Source: Brachynemurus nebulosus
Taxonomy: Eukaryota; Arthropoda; Insecta; Neuroptera; Myrmeleontidae
Reading direction: 5' to 3'
NCBI GenBank assembly: GCA_035578155.1
Contig: JAPWDM010000001.1
Span: 165,513,498-165,577,497 of the forward strand
Length of the DNA: 64,000 bases
Both the position numbers and the translations under genes were made by a program. Of the stretch, positions 53,801 to 64,000 are shown one piece after another; position 1 is the first letter of the stretch; each line of letters opens with the position of its first letter. The notes beneath the pieces were generated by a model, which worked only from the letters and a program-made list of their open reading frames with translations, did not search any database and was not told the DNA's origin.

Positions 53801-54429
53801 TTGACATCGTTGACATTCATCATTCATAATGTCTAATCTCCATAATTCATAACTTGGTAGCCTTGGTAGTAGTACTGCTTGGTACATACGGTACATACTA
53901 ACTCGTTAATGGCCATGAGGCATTATGACGAAATATCCGATTAATACACTGTTTGACAACTAATATACTGATTAAACGTAAACCCGCTATCAGTAATAGT
54001 GTAAATTGCAACTTACGAGCGACAGATTTGTATACGTATTTAGGCTGCTTTTAGTTATTCTGTGGTACTTCCCTTCTACATACAATTACATATTACATCG
54101 ATTACATCTATAGTGAACATGGTGAGCATTGTCTCTGGCCTCTGTGGTCTCTGGCCATTCTCTGGCATTGTGAACTATTTCATAAATTAAATATCTACAG
54201 TTTTTCTCGTTTTTCTCCACTTGTTGCTAGCTTCGTTCCTGGTACAAATTTATAATCTATTCTGTTTTCTGTATAATAATAAAATGAAAATGTCAACATA
54301 CCTACATTATTTTAGTAACGTAAACCTTGTTTTATAAAATATTTTTCAACTACACTGTTTTAATTAAATAACAGTTTAAAGTGTTATACAGTTTTGTCTA
54401 TTTGTAATTAATTATAGTAAAGAAAGAAA

Positions 54430-54602
54430 ATGGTTTGCGAAAAATGCGAAAAGAAATTAGGAAAAGTGATTACTCCGGATCCATGGAAATCTGGTGCAAG
54501 AAATACAGTTGAAAGTGGAGGTCGAAAAGTTAACGAAAATAAAGCTCTTACTGCTAATAAATCAAGATTTAATCCTTACACAACTAAATTTGAATGTTGC
54601 CG
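54430..54602 (+). CDS. CRIPT: CRIPT exon 1
   Basis: ATG in the context GAAAATGG. The exon encodes the first CxxC pair and most of the conserved N-terminal half, and ends after CG of an arginine codon before GTGAGTAA. Confidence 0.96.
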
Positions 54603-54810
54603 GTGAGTAATATCTTCCAAAACTTGAAACACTCTCTTACTTTTGATGTCCCTACGTAATTTTTTATATTTTCCTTTCAGAATATGTAGACAAAAAGTTC
54701 ATCAAGTAGGCTCACATTATTGCCAAGCGTGTGCGTACAAAAAAGGTATTTGTGCGATGTGTGGCAAGAAATTATTAAATACTAAAAACTATAAACAGTC
54801 TGCTGCTTGA
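54430..54810 (+). CDS. CRIPT: CRIPT, cysteine-rich PDZ-binding protein, two exons
   Basis: Small zinc-binding protein found throughout eukaryotes. It was named as a PDZ-domain partner of PSD-95 and has since been linked to the minor spliceosome; both are knowledge of the family, not seen here. Exon 1 is 54430-54602 and exon 2 is 54681-54810, flanking a 78-base GT-AG intron (GTGAGT to TTTCAG) in phase 2. The product is 100 residues, against about 101 in mammals. It starts MVCEKCEKKLGKVITP, then has the ARNTVESGGRK segment. Paired cysteines follow in CCRICRQ, HYCQACAYKKG and ICAMCGKK, and the protein ends NYKQSAA. The C-terminus lacks the Ser/Thr-x-Val PDZ ligand of vertebrate CRIPT. Candidate poly(A) signals are at 54853 and 55015. 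The nearest gene, poly(A) polymerase, is divergent. Confidence 0.97.
54681..54810 (+). CDS. CRIPT: CRIPT exon 2
   Basis: Acceptor TTTCAG. The first base completes the arginine codon. The exon encodes the remaining zinc-binding cysteines and the stop TGA at 54808-54810. Confidence 0.96.
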
Positions 54811-55119
54811 ATTATCTTCTATTTGAAGCATTGAACATTTCATACAAGAATTAATAAATTAATTAAATGCATTCGTGGAAGAAGTATTGCTGCGATTACT
54901 AAGTGAAGTTGTCGATGAGAAAGAAAATTATAGAACACTTATTTTGTACTTAATTAACGATGTCATATCATATTTTTTTAATCTCCTTAAAATTATAAAA
55001 CTGGTGGATTTCAAAATAAATGTAGGACGTATGTATGTATAGAGATATTTTTAAAATAATTGTATATAGACGTATATAATAAAAATTTACCAATTTAAAT
55101 TGAAATTAAATCTACTTAA

Positions 55120-55345
55120 TAAATTACTAACACTGACTGACTGACTGACTGGCAACGCACAGTCTAAACCGTTGGGTTTAGAAGAATGCAATTTTGCATA
55201 GGAGTTCCCTATGTAACGTAGATGAGCACTAAGAAAGGATTTTTGAAAATTCGTACCTTAAGTGGGTTTAATAGGGGACGAAAATTTGTATGTAAATTTG
55301 TTATTTTTGAAGTAGTGGTATATAAAAATATGTTACTATGGTTAT
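55120..55345 (+). repeat. Dispersed repeat starting with CTGA tandem, copy 2
   Basis: (CTGA)4 and the following 200 bases closely match 15950-16170. It lies just past the CRIPT 3' end. Confidence 0.65.
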
Positions 55346-55603
55346 TAACCCTTTCCAATCTTTTTTTTTTTTGGCTAAGGTGTTTCCATCAGCAGGTCTG
55401 AATTAAATCGAATCTGACATACATCCATCTCACTTTGACACTAACATGCCACCTATCCTTCAATATTGAAAATTACTGATTTGGAATTATTAAATCAATT
55501 ATAAAGTGCCATCTATTAAATATCAAAATCACAGATGAGACAGATCAAGCCTACGTACCAAAAAGTGTGATTCGAAAGTTGCAATAAGTAGCAATTTATA
55601 CTG

Positions 55604-56050
55604 CTGACTGGTTAGTCGTCCATCGACTCTTCACGCGTACACTTGCATTGTTAAGTTGTGACCACAGTGGTAGCTGTTCATTGTTACATTATTAGTAGCA
55701 GGTACATGCATAGGGTTATTCGACTATACGTTATATATTAAAGGACCCCTGTGGCTCTATGCAAAATTTTACCTTTCATAGATTTTCATCCCTAGCTTTA
55801 TACCCTTAGGGGATGAATTTCCAAAAATCTTTTCTTAGTACTTCCCTACGTTACATAAAGAACTCGTCTACAAAATTCCACGTTTCTGGACCCAATGGTT
55901 TACTATATAAATTTTACATCCCCTATTTAGGGGATTAATTGTGAAATTTCATGTAGCCTATAGCAATCCCCAGATTAAGACGAATCCAGCGACACCTTCT
56001 TTACCAAAATCCGTCAAGCCGTTTAGGCTGCAGGCTGCGCCAAAGAAACA
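55604..56050. repeat. Copies of two local repeats
   Basis: 55604-55712 repeats 53530-53625 (AGTCGTCCATCGACTCTTCA). 55760-56050 is an inverted, diverged relative of the CTGA-type repeat (CTTAGTACTTCCCTACGTTA, then GCCGTTTAGGCTG). Confidence 0.6.
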
Positions 56051-56399
56051 GACATAATTAGAGGATACGTACATACTTTCGAAAAACATTACCCTCCTTC
56101 TGATGCAGTCGGGTAACTACTCGAAAATCGGATACTTACCCGCACATTTGCAACACTGCTCTCTACCCCCATTTAGAATATTTTATGTACATAGCAACTC
56201 CAATATAACTTAGTGAGTCGTAAAGTACCCCTCTCAAAGATTTTAAGACGTAAGATTGGTGATATCGGTCCTCGAACGAAAATATGTAAACATTGTCCGG
56301 TCATATTAGCTCTCTGCCCTTATTTAGAGTGCTCTGTAGTTAAAAAATTGTTGACTAAGAACGTCACACAATATAATTTTGTTTTTTAACGCCTTTAGG

Positions 56400-56610
56400 A
56401 CTGATGACGAGCTCAGCTCGTCATACTAATTTTTAGAAAAAATTCAATTGACGAATGTGCATTGTCTTATATCGATAACTGGAGCCTGTATAGTAACGAG
56501 CGGTCATACTGTAAATAAATTAAACAAAATGTACCAAACTTGCAATTATACTTATAGAGATATTCAATTTTTTATCTAAAAAATTTGAATATATGGCGGT
56601 ACTAAAGGGG
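56400..56610. mobile_element. piggyBac-like MITE, 211 bp, TTAA target sites
   Basis: TTAA at 56396-56399 and 56611-56614. Ends CGCCTTTAGGAC and CCCCTTTAGTAC (complement). Just inside the left end is the palindrome GACGAGCTCAGCTCGTC. Confidence 0.75.
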
Positions 56611-56638
56611 TTAATCCAATAGTGGTCATTTCGTTTAA

Positions 56639-56730
56639 CATCACGCTGTACCACGTCAACAATTCCTTATAAAGTGTATTAATTAATTAATACACTTTAT
56701 ATGGAATTTTTGACGTGGTACAGCGTGATG
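56639..56730. repeat. 92-bp near-perfect palindrome
   Basis: CATCACGCTGTACCACGTCA pairs with its complement, with centre TTAATTAATTAA. Two or three mismatches only. Confidence 0.85.
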
Positions 56731-56921
56731 TCGACGCAGTACAGTTAATCAGTCTTCACTTGACATCTTACAGCGTCAATGACCGTTAACCAGTTAATAC
56801 TAAATAATTCGTTTTTTTCTCGCTTAAATTTTGAAGGATTTCTCTTTTGTTCAAGTAGGGTCAAATTGGCGCCTTTTTCTTTTTAGATTTCTAATTCTTT
56901 AAAAACCGTACGCTGCTAATC

Positions 56922-57098
56922 AGTGCCTTCGTTGCCCTCATCACTTACTTCTAAATGATGTAGGCACATGCGCACACTAACTAAAAATTACGCGGGAATT
57001 GACATTACTAATTCCCTTCAATTCTCGTGCAGTTTTTAATTAGTGTGCGCATGTGCCTACATCATTTAGAAGTAAGTGATGAGGGCAACGAAGGCACT
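56922..57098. mobile_element. MITE with perfect 60-bp ends
   Basis: Ends AGTGCCTTCGTTGCCCTCAT and complement, continuing without mismatch through CACATGCGCACACTAA. Spacer of about 45 bases. Recent insertion or recent copy. Confidence 0.8.
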
Positions 57099-57150
57099 TT
57101 ATAAACACTGCTGCACTTTAGGCTACTATTCCACTTGTACATGCAAAATA

Positions 57151-57717
57151 CGGTACTTGACTGTATTTAAAATTTGTGTCAAATGTTAAATAATTCTATG
57201 CATTATCATTACATATGTCCAATTTTAATAATGAAACATAAAAAGATTTGATAACTATTTAGAAATTTTATTTTGAAAATCACCATTTTTCCACAAATAT
57301 TCAAATTAGTTAAAACGCGCCATTTCTTGAAAATGACGTAACATTTTGTAGCTAGATATGTCGATTTTGATAATTTCCATCGATGAGATAAAATTGTGTT
57401 TTCTTTTGAATATTCCTATTAGTTTATATATATAGTAATAATAATCGACCAGAATTCAAATAAATACTTGCTTTTATTTTGACTTTTTATGAATATAATC
57501 AAAGTTTTGAGGTTATAAATATTGACATTGACGTTTAGTTGCTTCAAACTGTGACGTCACTATAGCGAGGTGTTTTTCCCGCCTTTTTCTCATTTAAAAT
57601 TGTAGGGTTACTTTTTTTGATGATTTTTTACAGAATCTGTCGAAAATAAAAAAATCACTTAACTGACATGGAAAAACAATGCTTTTAGAATATTTTCGTA
57701 ACTTCAGCCAAGAACCC
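57151..57717. mobile_element. TA-target MITE family, copy C, inverted
   Basis: Reverse orientation of copy B along its whole length, beginning CGGTACTTGACTG after TA and ending before TA at 57718-57719. The right end is mutated (AAGAACCCTA). Confidence 0.8.
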
Positions 57718-58269
57718 TATTCGCAGCTATACTATGGCTGAAAGATATATCTAGCTACATATTACTTGACTATAATTTATTACTGGCAACACATTGCCGG
57801 CCAAAATGTGGCTGGGTTGCAATATTCAGTAATATTTCTGGCAGTATGTAGTTTTTTTTTTGCTCGTTTACAAGCCTCTTAAGGCTACTTTTGGTAACTT
57901 TAGTCATTTGGCGAGCGAAGTGGAACATAATATGGAATCGATTTTGTACAATATTTCTACCTGGCTGAAACTGCAGGGTACAACTGGTAAATAAGTAAAA
58001 TATAAGTTTGAGTCATATTTCTGAATGCAGATTTAAAATTTGGTATTATTTAAAAATCACTTATAAATAGCTATAAATGAATACCATACATCAATTTTAT
58101 AGTTTTGTTAATTAACAAAATTTTTAAGCATTTTAAAATGATATGGCTAATAGTTGAGCTAATTAAACTATTCTTGGTATGTATCATCGATATTATAACA
58201 TGGACATATAATTTAACTTCTTAACCTTGTTAACCTGACAAAATTCTACCCAGTACAGGATGATTCAAC

Positions 58270-58743
58270 CTATTATTTGTCTACGAGACGATGATCTCTG
58301 ACGCCATCGTTGTCTACATTGTGATCGTCTCTCTTTTTAGCATAATATTCCGTCTATCTCTTTTTAGCATAACAGTTCGTGTCAATCAAGCATTTAACAT
58401 TCGAGTGTTTTCGTGATTCACGAATATTGACGAGTTTTAATGGCATGGGTAATTAAAATCGATATTAATTTATAAGATACAATATATATTTTGTATATTT
58501 TCATTTTTTTTTTTTAAATTTTTCATACTTTATTAAATTCTTATGATTTTTATTACTTAAAAAAGTAACGTTTTAGTATTTTCTGTTATTAACAAAATAA
58601 ATTATGTTGAACAAACAGGTATTAATCGAGAGTATTTATTTATAACAGATTTAAGTTTTTAAATGCCCATCTCTAGCGTCAATTGCTTCTCCTCTTCCCT
58701 TCGTCCTGCTATTAGAGACCATCGCCTTACAGACAAATAGTAG
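58270..58743. mobile_element. MITE, 474 bp
   Basis: Ends CTATTATTTGTCT and CTACTATTTGTCT (complement), with further matching GATGATCTCT-type sequence. A TCTCTTTTTAGCATAA unit is repeated twice inside. Confidence 0.6.
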
Positions 58744-59224
58744 ACGTTCTTATGTTAGAGGTAAGTTAATGTTACTTTTATACGTAAGCGCTACCACTAA
58801 AAGATCGTTTAAAGAACAGCATCACTACTTAAGGATTAAGATTACTGATAACAGATAATACAGATTTTCTTTAAAAAATTTATTGTCTTTTTTTTCTTAA
58901 ATTACATTATGTACAATTTTTTAATTTTTTTCTTTTATAAATATATTTTTAGTTTTTATATCTATTTAAGTAAAGATTTAACTTTTAATTATTAAATGAT
59001 CATTACTTATATAATTTATTTTAATCATGGTTACTTATTACCAAAATATAAAAAGTATTAAGAAACTTAAGTAGTTTTTTTTATTAATTAGAATAGTATT
59101 TATGTACTTAATATTTTGGTAAAATTTGTTAGAATGTCTGTACTGTATTAACTGCTTATTAGCATTACTGCCGTTAAGTTCAAATGGGTTATTAAAATGT
59201 TTATGTATCCCTAAGAAAAAACCG

Positions 59225-59256
59225 CAAGTGGTCAAACGTCAAGGTTTGACCACTTG
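59225..59256. repeat. 32-nt hairpin
   Basis: CAAGTGGTCAAAC pairs with GTTTGACCACTTG after slight offset, with a short GTCAAG loop. Confidence 0.7.
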
Positions 59257-59871
59257 AGTTTTTAAAATAAAAAAACGAAATAATTTACAATAACAAAAAT
59301 AAAGTCAAGTATTTAATCCTAAAAAATATCATTATAATCATCTTCATTTTCAAACTCTGCTTACAACTTTAACATAATATTTAATAAGATATAAATATCT
59401 CAAAAGAGCTGACTGATAAAGGGGCTTTTCACTATCTGCACCGTTGCATGCATTGACGCCCATATGTTCATTTTTTTTTATATGCAAAATGTTTTTTGTT
59501 CACTATTTTTATATGCGCTTTCTGTTCACTATTTTTATATGCACAAGTGAATATGTACATGATCTACAAGCTTGAACGTTGGTTAAGGTTAGCTTTCAAG
59601 TATTTTCGTGTGTTTTGTGAGTTCGGTGTCGTACACCTATGTTAAAAAAAAAAAATTGACTTTTAAATTATATAATTTAAGCTTTAAATAAAATAATTTA
59701 ATTAATATTTTCATGATAATCGTAAGATAAATTAACATTAAATTTCTTAGTAAAATTTGTTACCATAGTTTAATTTTCCATAGTCTGTTTTACAATGCTA
59801 AAAAACTTCAAAATGAGTTTCAAGACTAGTCCACATTTTTATGTAACTAATTTTATATGTATTCTGTAGAC

Positions 59872-60021
59872 CAGTGGTTTTCAAACTCTTTGGTCAGCAA
59901 CCTTCCTTTGCACTTAAAAATTTCAAAAGACCCCCGAAATATGTAGAAATGTGTAGAAAATAAATATCTAATGTATAATCAATTGTTTTCGCAACCCCCA
60001 AAGTCTATTTGAGAATCACTG
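59872..60021. mobile_element. hAT MITE, 150 bp, 8-bp TSD
   Basis: Ends CAGTGGTTTTCAAACT and CAGTGATTCTCAAATAG (complement), the CAGTGGTTCTCAA-type ends widespread in animal hAT MITEs. Exact TSD CTGTAGAC at 59864-59871 and 60022-60029. Confidence 0.9.
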
Positions 60022-60749
60022 CTGTAGACTGACCCATAGATAAGATATAACTACGGTATACCACCATTGTCTATGATTGCTACGCATGCTGTTCATTGTA
60101 CCAGTCTGCATCTTTTTGTTGACTTCAGTTACATTGGTTGCATACTTACACAGTCAACACTTGCTTAGATTGCGCGTGCATGCAACTATGCAAACAGTGA
60201 AAACTCCCGAAATAAAATAAAAATATGGAAAGAGGTAGAATAATTCTGTTTTGTCGTATGTGAAATTTATTTACATTCTTTTTCTTTTTGTAAGTAGAAA
60301 TATATTATTAAAAATACACACTAAATCTAAATCTAAGCACATACATAAGTTATATTTGAGCCATGTATTTTTTTATTATTTTAAAATAGGTAGGTAAATT
60401 ATCTTTTGATTTAATATAATAATTCTAAAAATAAAAGATTAAAATAACATAGTTTTTTTTAAAAAACAAAGAAAAAAAATTTAAAAGAATAATGTACAAA
60501 TTTGTAAAACATTGATAAAATTTTTATATTTTTCTTTTTATACTAAATAAACTAATAAACAAAGTAACAAATAAATTTGATTGCACATTTAAAAGAATAA
60601 TTGAAATCGATTGTAGATAGGAAAAGATAAAAATTATTCAACAGAATAGGGTATTTGACTATATCCGAAACTTATTTTAAATGTTAAGTAGTTCCAACTA
60701 TTAACAATGCACGTTCCTATCCAGGAATTTTCTTGGTCCAAATTAAGGA

Positions 60750-62960
60750 CTGGTCAGACCGAGACGGGCGCTCGTAACGCGACCTCAATTTGCTCGAACC
60801 ATGGCACGTGGCACAATGCTGTCAAATTGGACGTTCACGCCAATCCGGGAAACTCAAAAACTATTTAGATAAAAATACATAGAACCGAACAATGATAATA
60901 TTGAAGTGGATAGACGTGTCAAACATAAAAGGCTTTGAAATTGTATACAAGGGCCATAAAATACCTAATGTACATTTTAAGTAAACATACTTTGTGTCTA
61001 TTTACAGTTAAATGCAAGTGTTTTAATTTTATTAAAATTTATATATGTAGCTATACAGATATAGTACGGAGGTATATTTTTCATAAAAAAATTTTAAATA
61101 TTGTAAATACAAAAATTAGTAGCATTTAAGAAAGCATTCCATAATCTGCATATTTTTATAAACACAGCATATAAATGTACCTATATACCTACTTATAATT
61201 TTTCAGTAATAGAGAATATGCATGTTTTTTTTTATTACCTAAATCGTTAGAGCAACTAATAAAAACTCAAAAAAAAAAAAAAAAAAAAAAATTAAAAATA
61301 TCAGTATCCTTAAATAATTTTAAAAAATTATTTTTTTATTGTTATAACCTAATACAATTTAAACGAAATCGCGCCGGGTATGACGTATTTTGGCATGACT
61401 AGTACTCCATTTTGACACTAGAATTTTTAATGATAGTAACGATAGTAACAACAATAAATTATATAATTACGAAGATTATTATTTATTTATTTTTATATTA
61501 CATTTAACCATTTATTTTATGAATTTTTGAAAATAAAATTCCTATTTCAAACAGACAAATTAGGATAGAGGGAATTCATTAGAATCGTGCACTTTGTGCG
61601 AAATTTTTGAAATTTGGTATAGTCTTAGGTATGGTCTTAAGGTTTTAGGGAACCATCGCAAGCAACTTGTTCGTGTTATATACTCTAGGATGCGAAGAAT
61701 CCATTTCTTAGAGCTAATTTGTTTTAGAATCAATTTGAAGGTCATTACGTATTTTGATATGACACATTAGACCATACAATGTAAGGTAAAAAACAATTTC
61801 TTTTATTAATTGTATGTAATTTATTGATAAAATTACAAAATATAGAGAAACATGAATTGTTGACATAAATAGGTAGCATCTGACGTAAATTACAGCTTCG
61901 CAACATGACACGACTTGTTATTTTCATGTGTTATGTGAATTGTTTGTGCAACCTTCTTGAGACTTGCACAATGGGCTGCAGCGAATCTCGGCTCGATAAC
62001 ATTTACATTTGGCTGTGCATGAGACCAAATAACAACAATTAAATAGCAATGAACATTCATGACTTGCATCTGGAAGATCATTTCAGTAGGTAACCCATTT
62101 TTTGGTTCTGTTATTCCATTCTCAACCCCATTTACTGTAATCAGGGACTTCAGACGATTTAGACAGATTACAGTTTTGATTTAGATTCAGGAGACTTCAG
62201 TACAAATCCAGCGTCCGTCATTATAATTTACAATAAATAAATTATAAATAAATGTTTAAAGAAAATAATAAAAAGAAAAAATAGAGAAACTTCAAGCACA
62301 ATTAAAACAATCAGTATGCACAATTAATTATTTGGCATTTACAAGTAAACAACGAAACGAAGTTTTTTTTCTATTTCCGTGGTTACTCTTAAATGGGCAT
62401 TTCCATGCCGAGTTACGTCATGGCGGGTTCAGTTTCGTTTAAAATTCATTTAAAATATTATGTTTTAATATATTTTTTTTATCACAATTTACAAATTAAA
62501 AGATTTTTTACTATCACTATTAAATTTCTATATTCTACTAAAATATAAAAAAAATATTTAAAATTTATTTAGACTATATGCATATTCCCTATTATGCAAA
62601 ATCTGGAATTCCCAAAAGAAACCCAAAATTATTTTAAATATTTGTTTCTTAAAATACAATATTCACAAACATTCAGGTATAAACATACAAAAAATATAGA
62701 ATACTCAAAAGACGTGACAAAATAGATTGTAAAAGTATTAATTTTTTTTTTAATGGTTTGACAAATTGAATTTTTTTTTTAAATTTGTTTATTACCCACT
62801 TCACAGTTCGTACGGTGACCGTAGACAGTCTGCCCGTCAATTTGTCCGCAAAAACTAGACCATATTGGTCTCAATACGTACATTTAAATACATGTATTGA
62901 ATTGTTCGTCCAGTAGGCGGCACGGGCAGTGATGTAACGAGCACCCGTCTCGGTCTATCC
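60750..62960. mobile_element. Possible 2.2-kb element with GACCGAGACGGG ends
   Basis: AGACCGAGACGGGCGCTCGT near 60756 matches the complement of ACGAGCACCCGTCTCGGTCT near 62937. Between them is no convincing frame, and a second inverted pair is nested. Exact edges and target site are unclear. Confidence 0.5.
61360..62443. mobile_element. Nested inverted-end element, about 1.08 kb
   Basis: TTTAAACGAAA followed by ATGACGTA and GGCATG at the left pairs with CATGCCGAGTTACGTCAT and TTTCGTTTAAA at the right. Short minus frames inside (61560-62081) are not convincing. Confidence 0.55.
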
Positions 62961-63437
62961 TCACACTTATTAGTCTTTATCTTACAGACCGCGTTGGTAT
63001 ATCGAACAAAGTATGTTTCGGTTCACAAAGCCATATTTTTCAAATAACAATTTCTTAAAATTTTACGTCTATGTATAGAATTTGGTTTTGTGAGATATTT
63101 TAAAAAATATATTTCATTTATGAATTGAAAGAATATTATTAATACTTTAATTTAATTGTAATATCATTGATTGAATTGTAAATATTTTCTAGATATGTAA
63201 AAAATATATGACGTTATTTTATAATTAAAAAAATAATAACAATAAATAAGTATATGAAAATTTTTAGTGATGTTTAAGTAAAGTCAAATATAAATTTTTT
63301 AAACTTATCACAATTAATATTTATAAAATATAACCGTTTCAAACATTACTCTCTGACTTACACATATTTCATACACCATATATTGAAATAAATATTTCAA
63401 TGGCACCAAAGTTTATAAATAAATTTCTTATTTTCAA

Positions 63438-64000
63438 TCAATCTTTTTTCTTTTCAATAATATTGGAGTATTTTGTATCGGTTGGCGTGAATACCCATTG
63501 TTGAAACATACTTTCGCTAGCACTATCATCATTTCTTCGTGGCGGAATTGGCGGACGACTCGGATAATTACCGGCATTATAATGACCGGATGGAATTTTC
63601 GAACTTGTACGTATTGATGTGACCGTAACATTTTTATTATTTAAATTTTTTACAACTGGATTCTTAACGGACGTTTTTTGTGCGGACACGGGCGTTGAAT
63701 GTACCGTTGTTTTTGACATTATATCGATAATTTCTTTTTCATCGCCTGAATCTAATTCGGATTTTAGTAGCACTGTCGGTCGATCCGGTGATGTTTTCGA
63801 TGTGGCTAATACGGGAATTTTTGATTTTGATGGACTAGTTGGTAATTTTACGGCGGTGTTTTTATTTTCGAAATTCGATCGTAACATTTCAATTTGAGAT
63901 AGTCGTTTTTCGGCTGGTCGTGAGTTTTCGTAACTTGATGTTGAGAATTTCATTTCGGGTAATTTTTTCACTGATTTTTTATTTTCCTCGGTGATTTTCG
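63438..64000 (-). CDS. C-terminal part of an unrecognised Ser/Thr/Pro-rich protein (partial)
   Basis: An open frame of about 187 codons that runs off the right edge of the window and ends with a stop near 63438. The sequence is typical of a disordered tail: many Ser, Thr, Lys and Pro, no membrane segment and few aromatics. It has a proline-rich, SH3-ligand-like patch (SRPPIPPRR) followed by an acidic/Ser run and a last conserved-looking patch, MFQQWVFTPTDTKYS. Base composition is clearly higher in G+C than the neighbouring intergenic DNA, as expected for a true exon. I do not recognise the family; a cytoskeletal or adaptor protein is possible but unproven. Short frames on the opposite strand here are shadows. 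Confidence 0.75.
   Translation of the reverse strand, partial: KITEENKKSVKKLPEMKFSTSSYENSRPAEKRLSQIEMLRSNFENKNTAVKLPTSPSKSKIPVLATSKTSPDRPTVLLKSELDSGDEKEIIDIMSKTTVHSTPVSAQKTSVKNPVVKNLNNKNVTVTSIRTSSKIPSGHYNAGNYPSRPPIPPRRNDDSASESMFQQWVFTPTDTKYSNIIEKKKD

Larger units (their letters stand above)
57718..63437. other. Gene-free, repeat-rich interval
   Basis: Apart from the elements listed separately, nothing coding is supported. The part nearest 63437 is probably the 3'UTR of the partial gene at the right edge. Confidence 0.5.

Noticed and set aside
53539..53823. 94-codon minus frame with many Val and Cys
   Set aside because: It lies in duplicated sequence and the other copy does not keep the frame open.
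63619..63897. 92-codon plus-strand frame
   Set aside because: Shadow of the partial minus-strand exon, which runs off the window and has more natural composition.

Overview
The window is nuclear DNA from an insect, very AT-rich. Its genes are split by introns with GT/AG borders, and most of the rest is non-autonomous DNA transposons, hairpins, minisatellites and (TA)n tracts. Three genes can be read with confidence. They are a canonical poly(A) polymerase on the minus strand (six coding exons, 34981-51616), CRIPT on the plus strand (two exons, 54430-54810), and a seven-transmembrane receptor of the adhesion type on the minus strand (four exons, 11785-21765). The C-terminal end of a fourth, unrecognised protein enters from the right edge on the minus strand (63438-64000). 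The order of insect cannot be fixed from this sequence alone. There are no bacterial operons, rRNA, confident tRNA or CRISPR arrays.

Layout. 1-11784: no gene; hAT-like, piggyBac-like and palindromic MITEs, several with exact target-site duplications (TSDs). 11785-21765: the receptor gene, whose introns carry a nested transposon, a foldback repeat and two related minisatellites. 22536-26293: a palindrome, a dead Pif1/Helitron-type helicase fragment and a 2.0-kb near-perfect inverted repeat. 27245-32610: a degenerate repeat with internal tandem units, two unassigned open frames, an 8-bp-TSD MITE, a mariner remnant, a PIF/Harbinger-like element and a foldback repeat. 34981-51616: the poly(A) polymerase gene, with introns full of nested elements. 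51617-54429: divergent interval holding partly duplicated sequence. 54430-54810: CRIPT. 55100-63437: dispersed repeats and MITEs. 63438-64000: partial coding exon.

How the genes relate. Poly(A) polymerase adds the poly(A) tail to nuclear mRNA. CRIPT is a small zinc-binding protein, first described as a PDZ-binding partner and since linked to the spliceosome. The receptor is a surface signalling protein. The first two are transcribed divergently about 2.8 kb apart; nothing else ties them together. I found no clear new multi-gene system. The most unusual points are the apparently GAIN-less adhesion-type receptor, the transposon stacks in the poly(A) polymerase introns (one hAT element lies about 17 bp from a splice donor), and the large young palindrome at 24264-26293.
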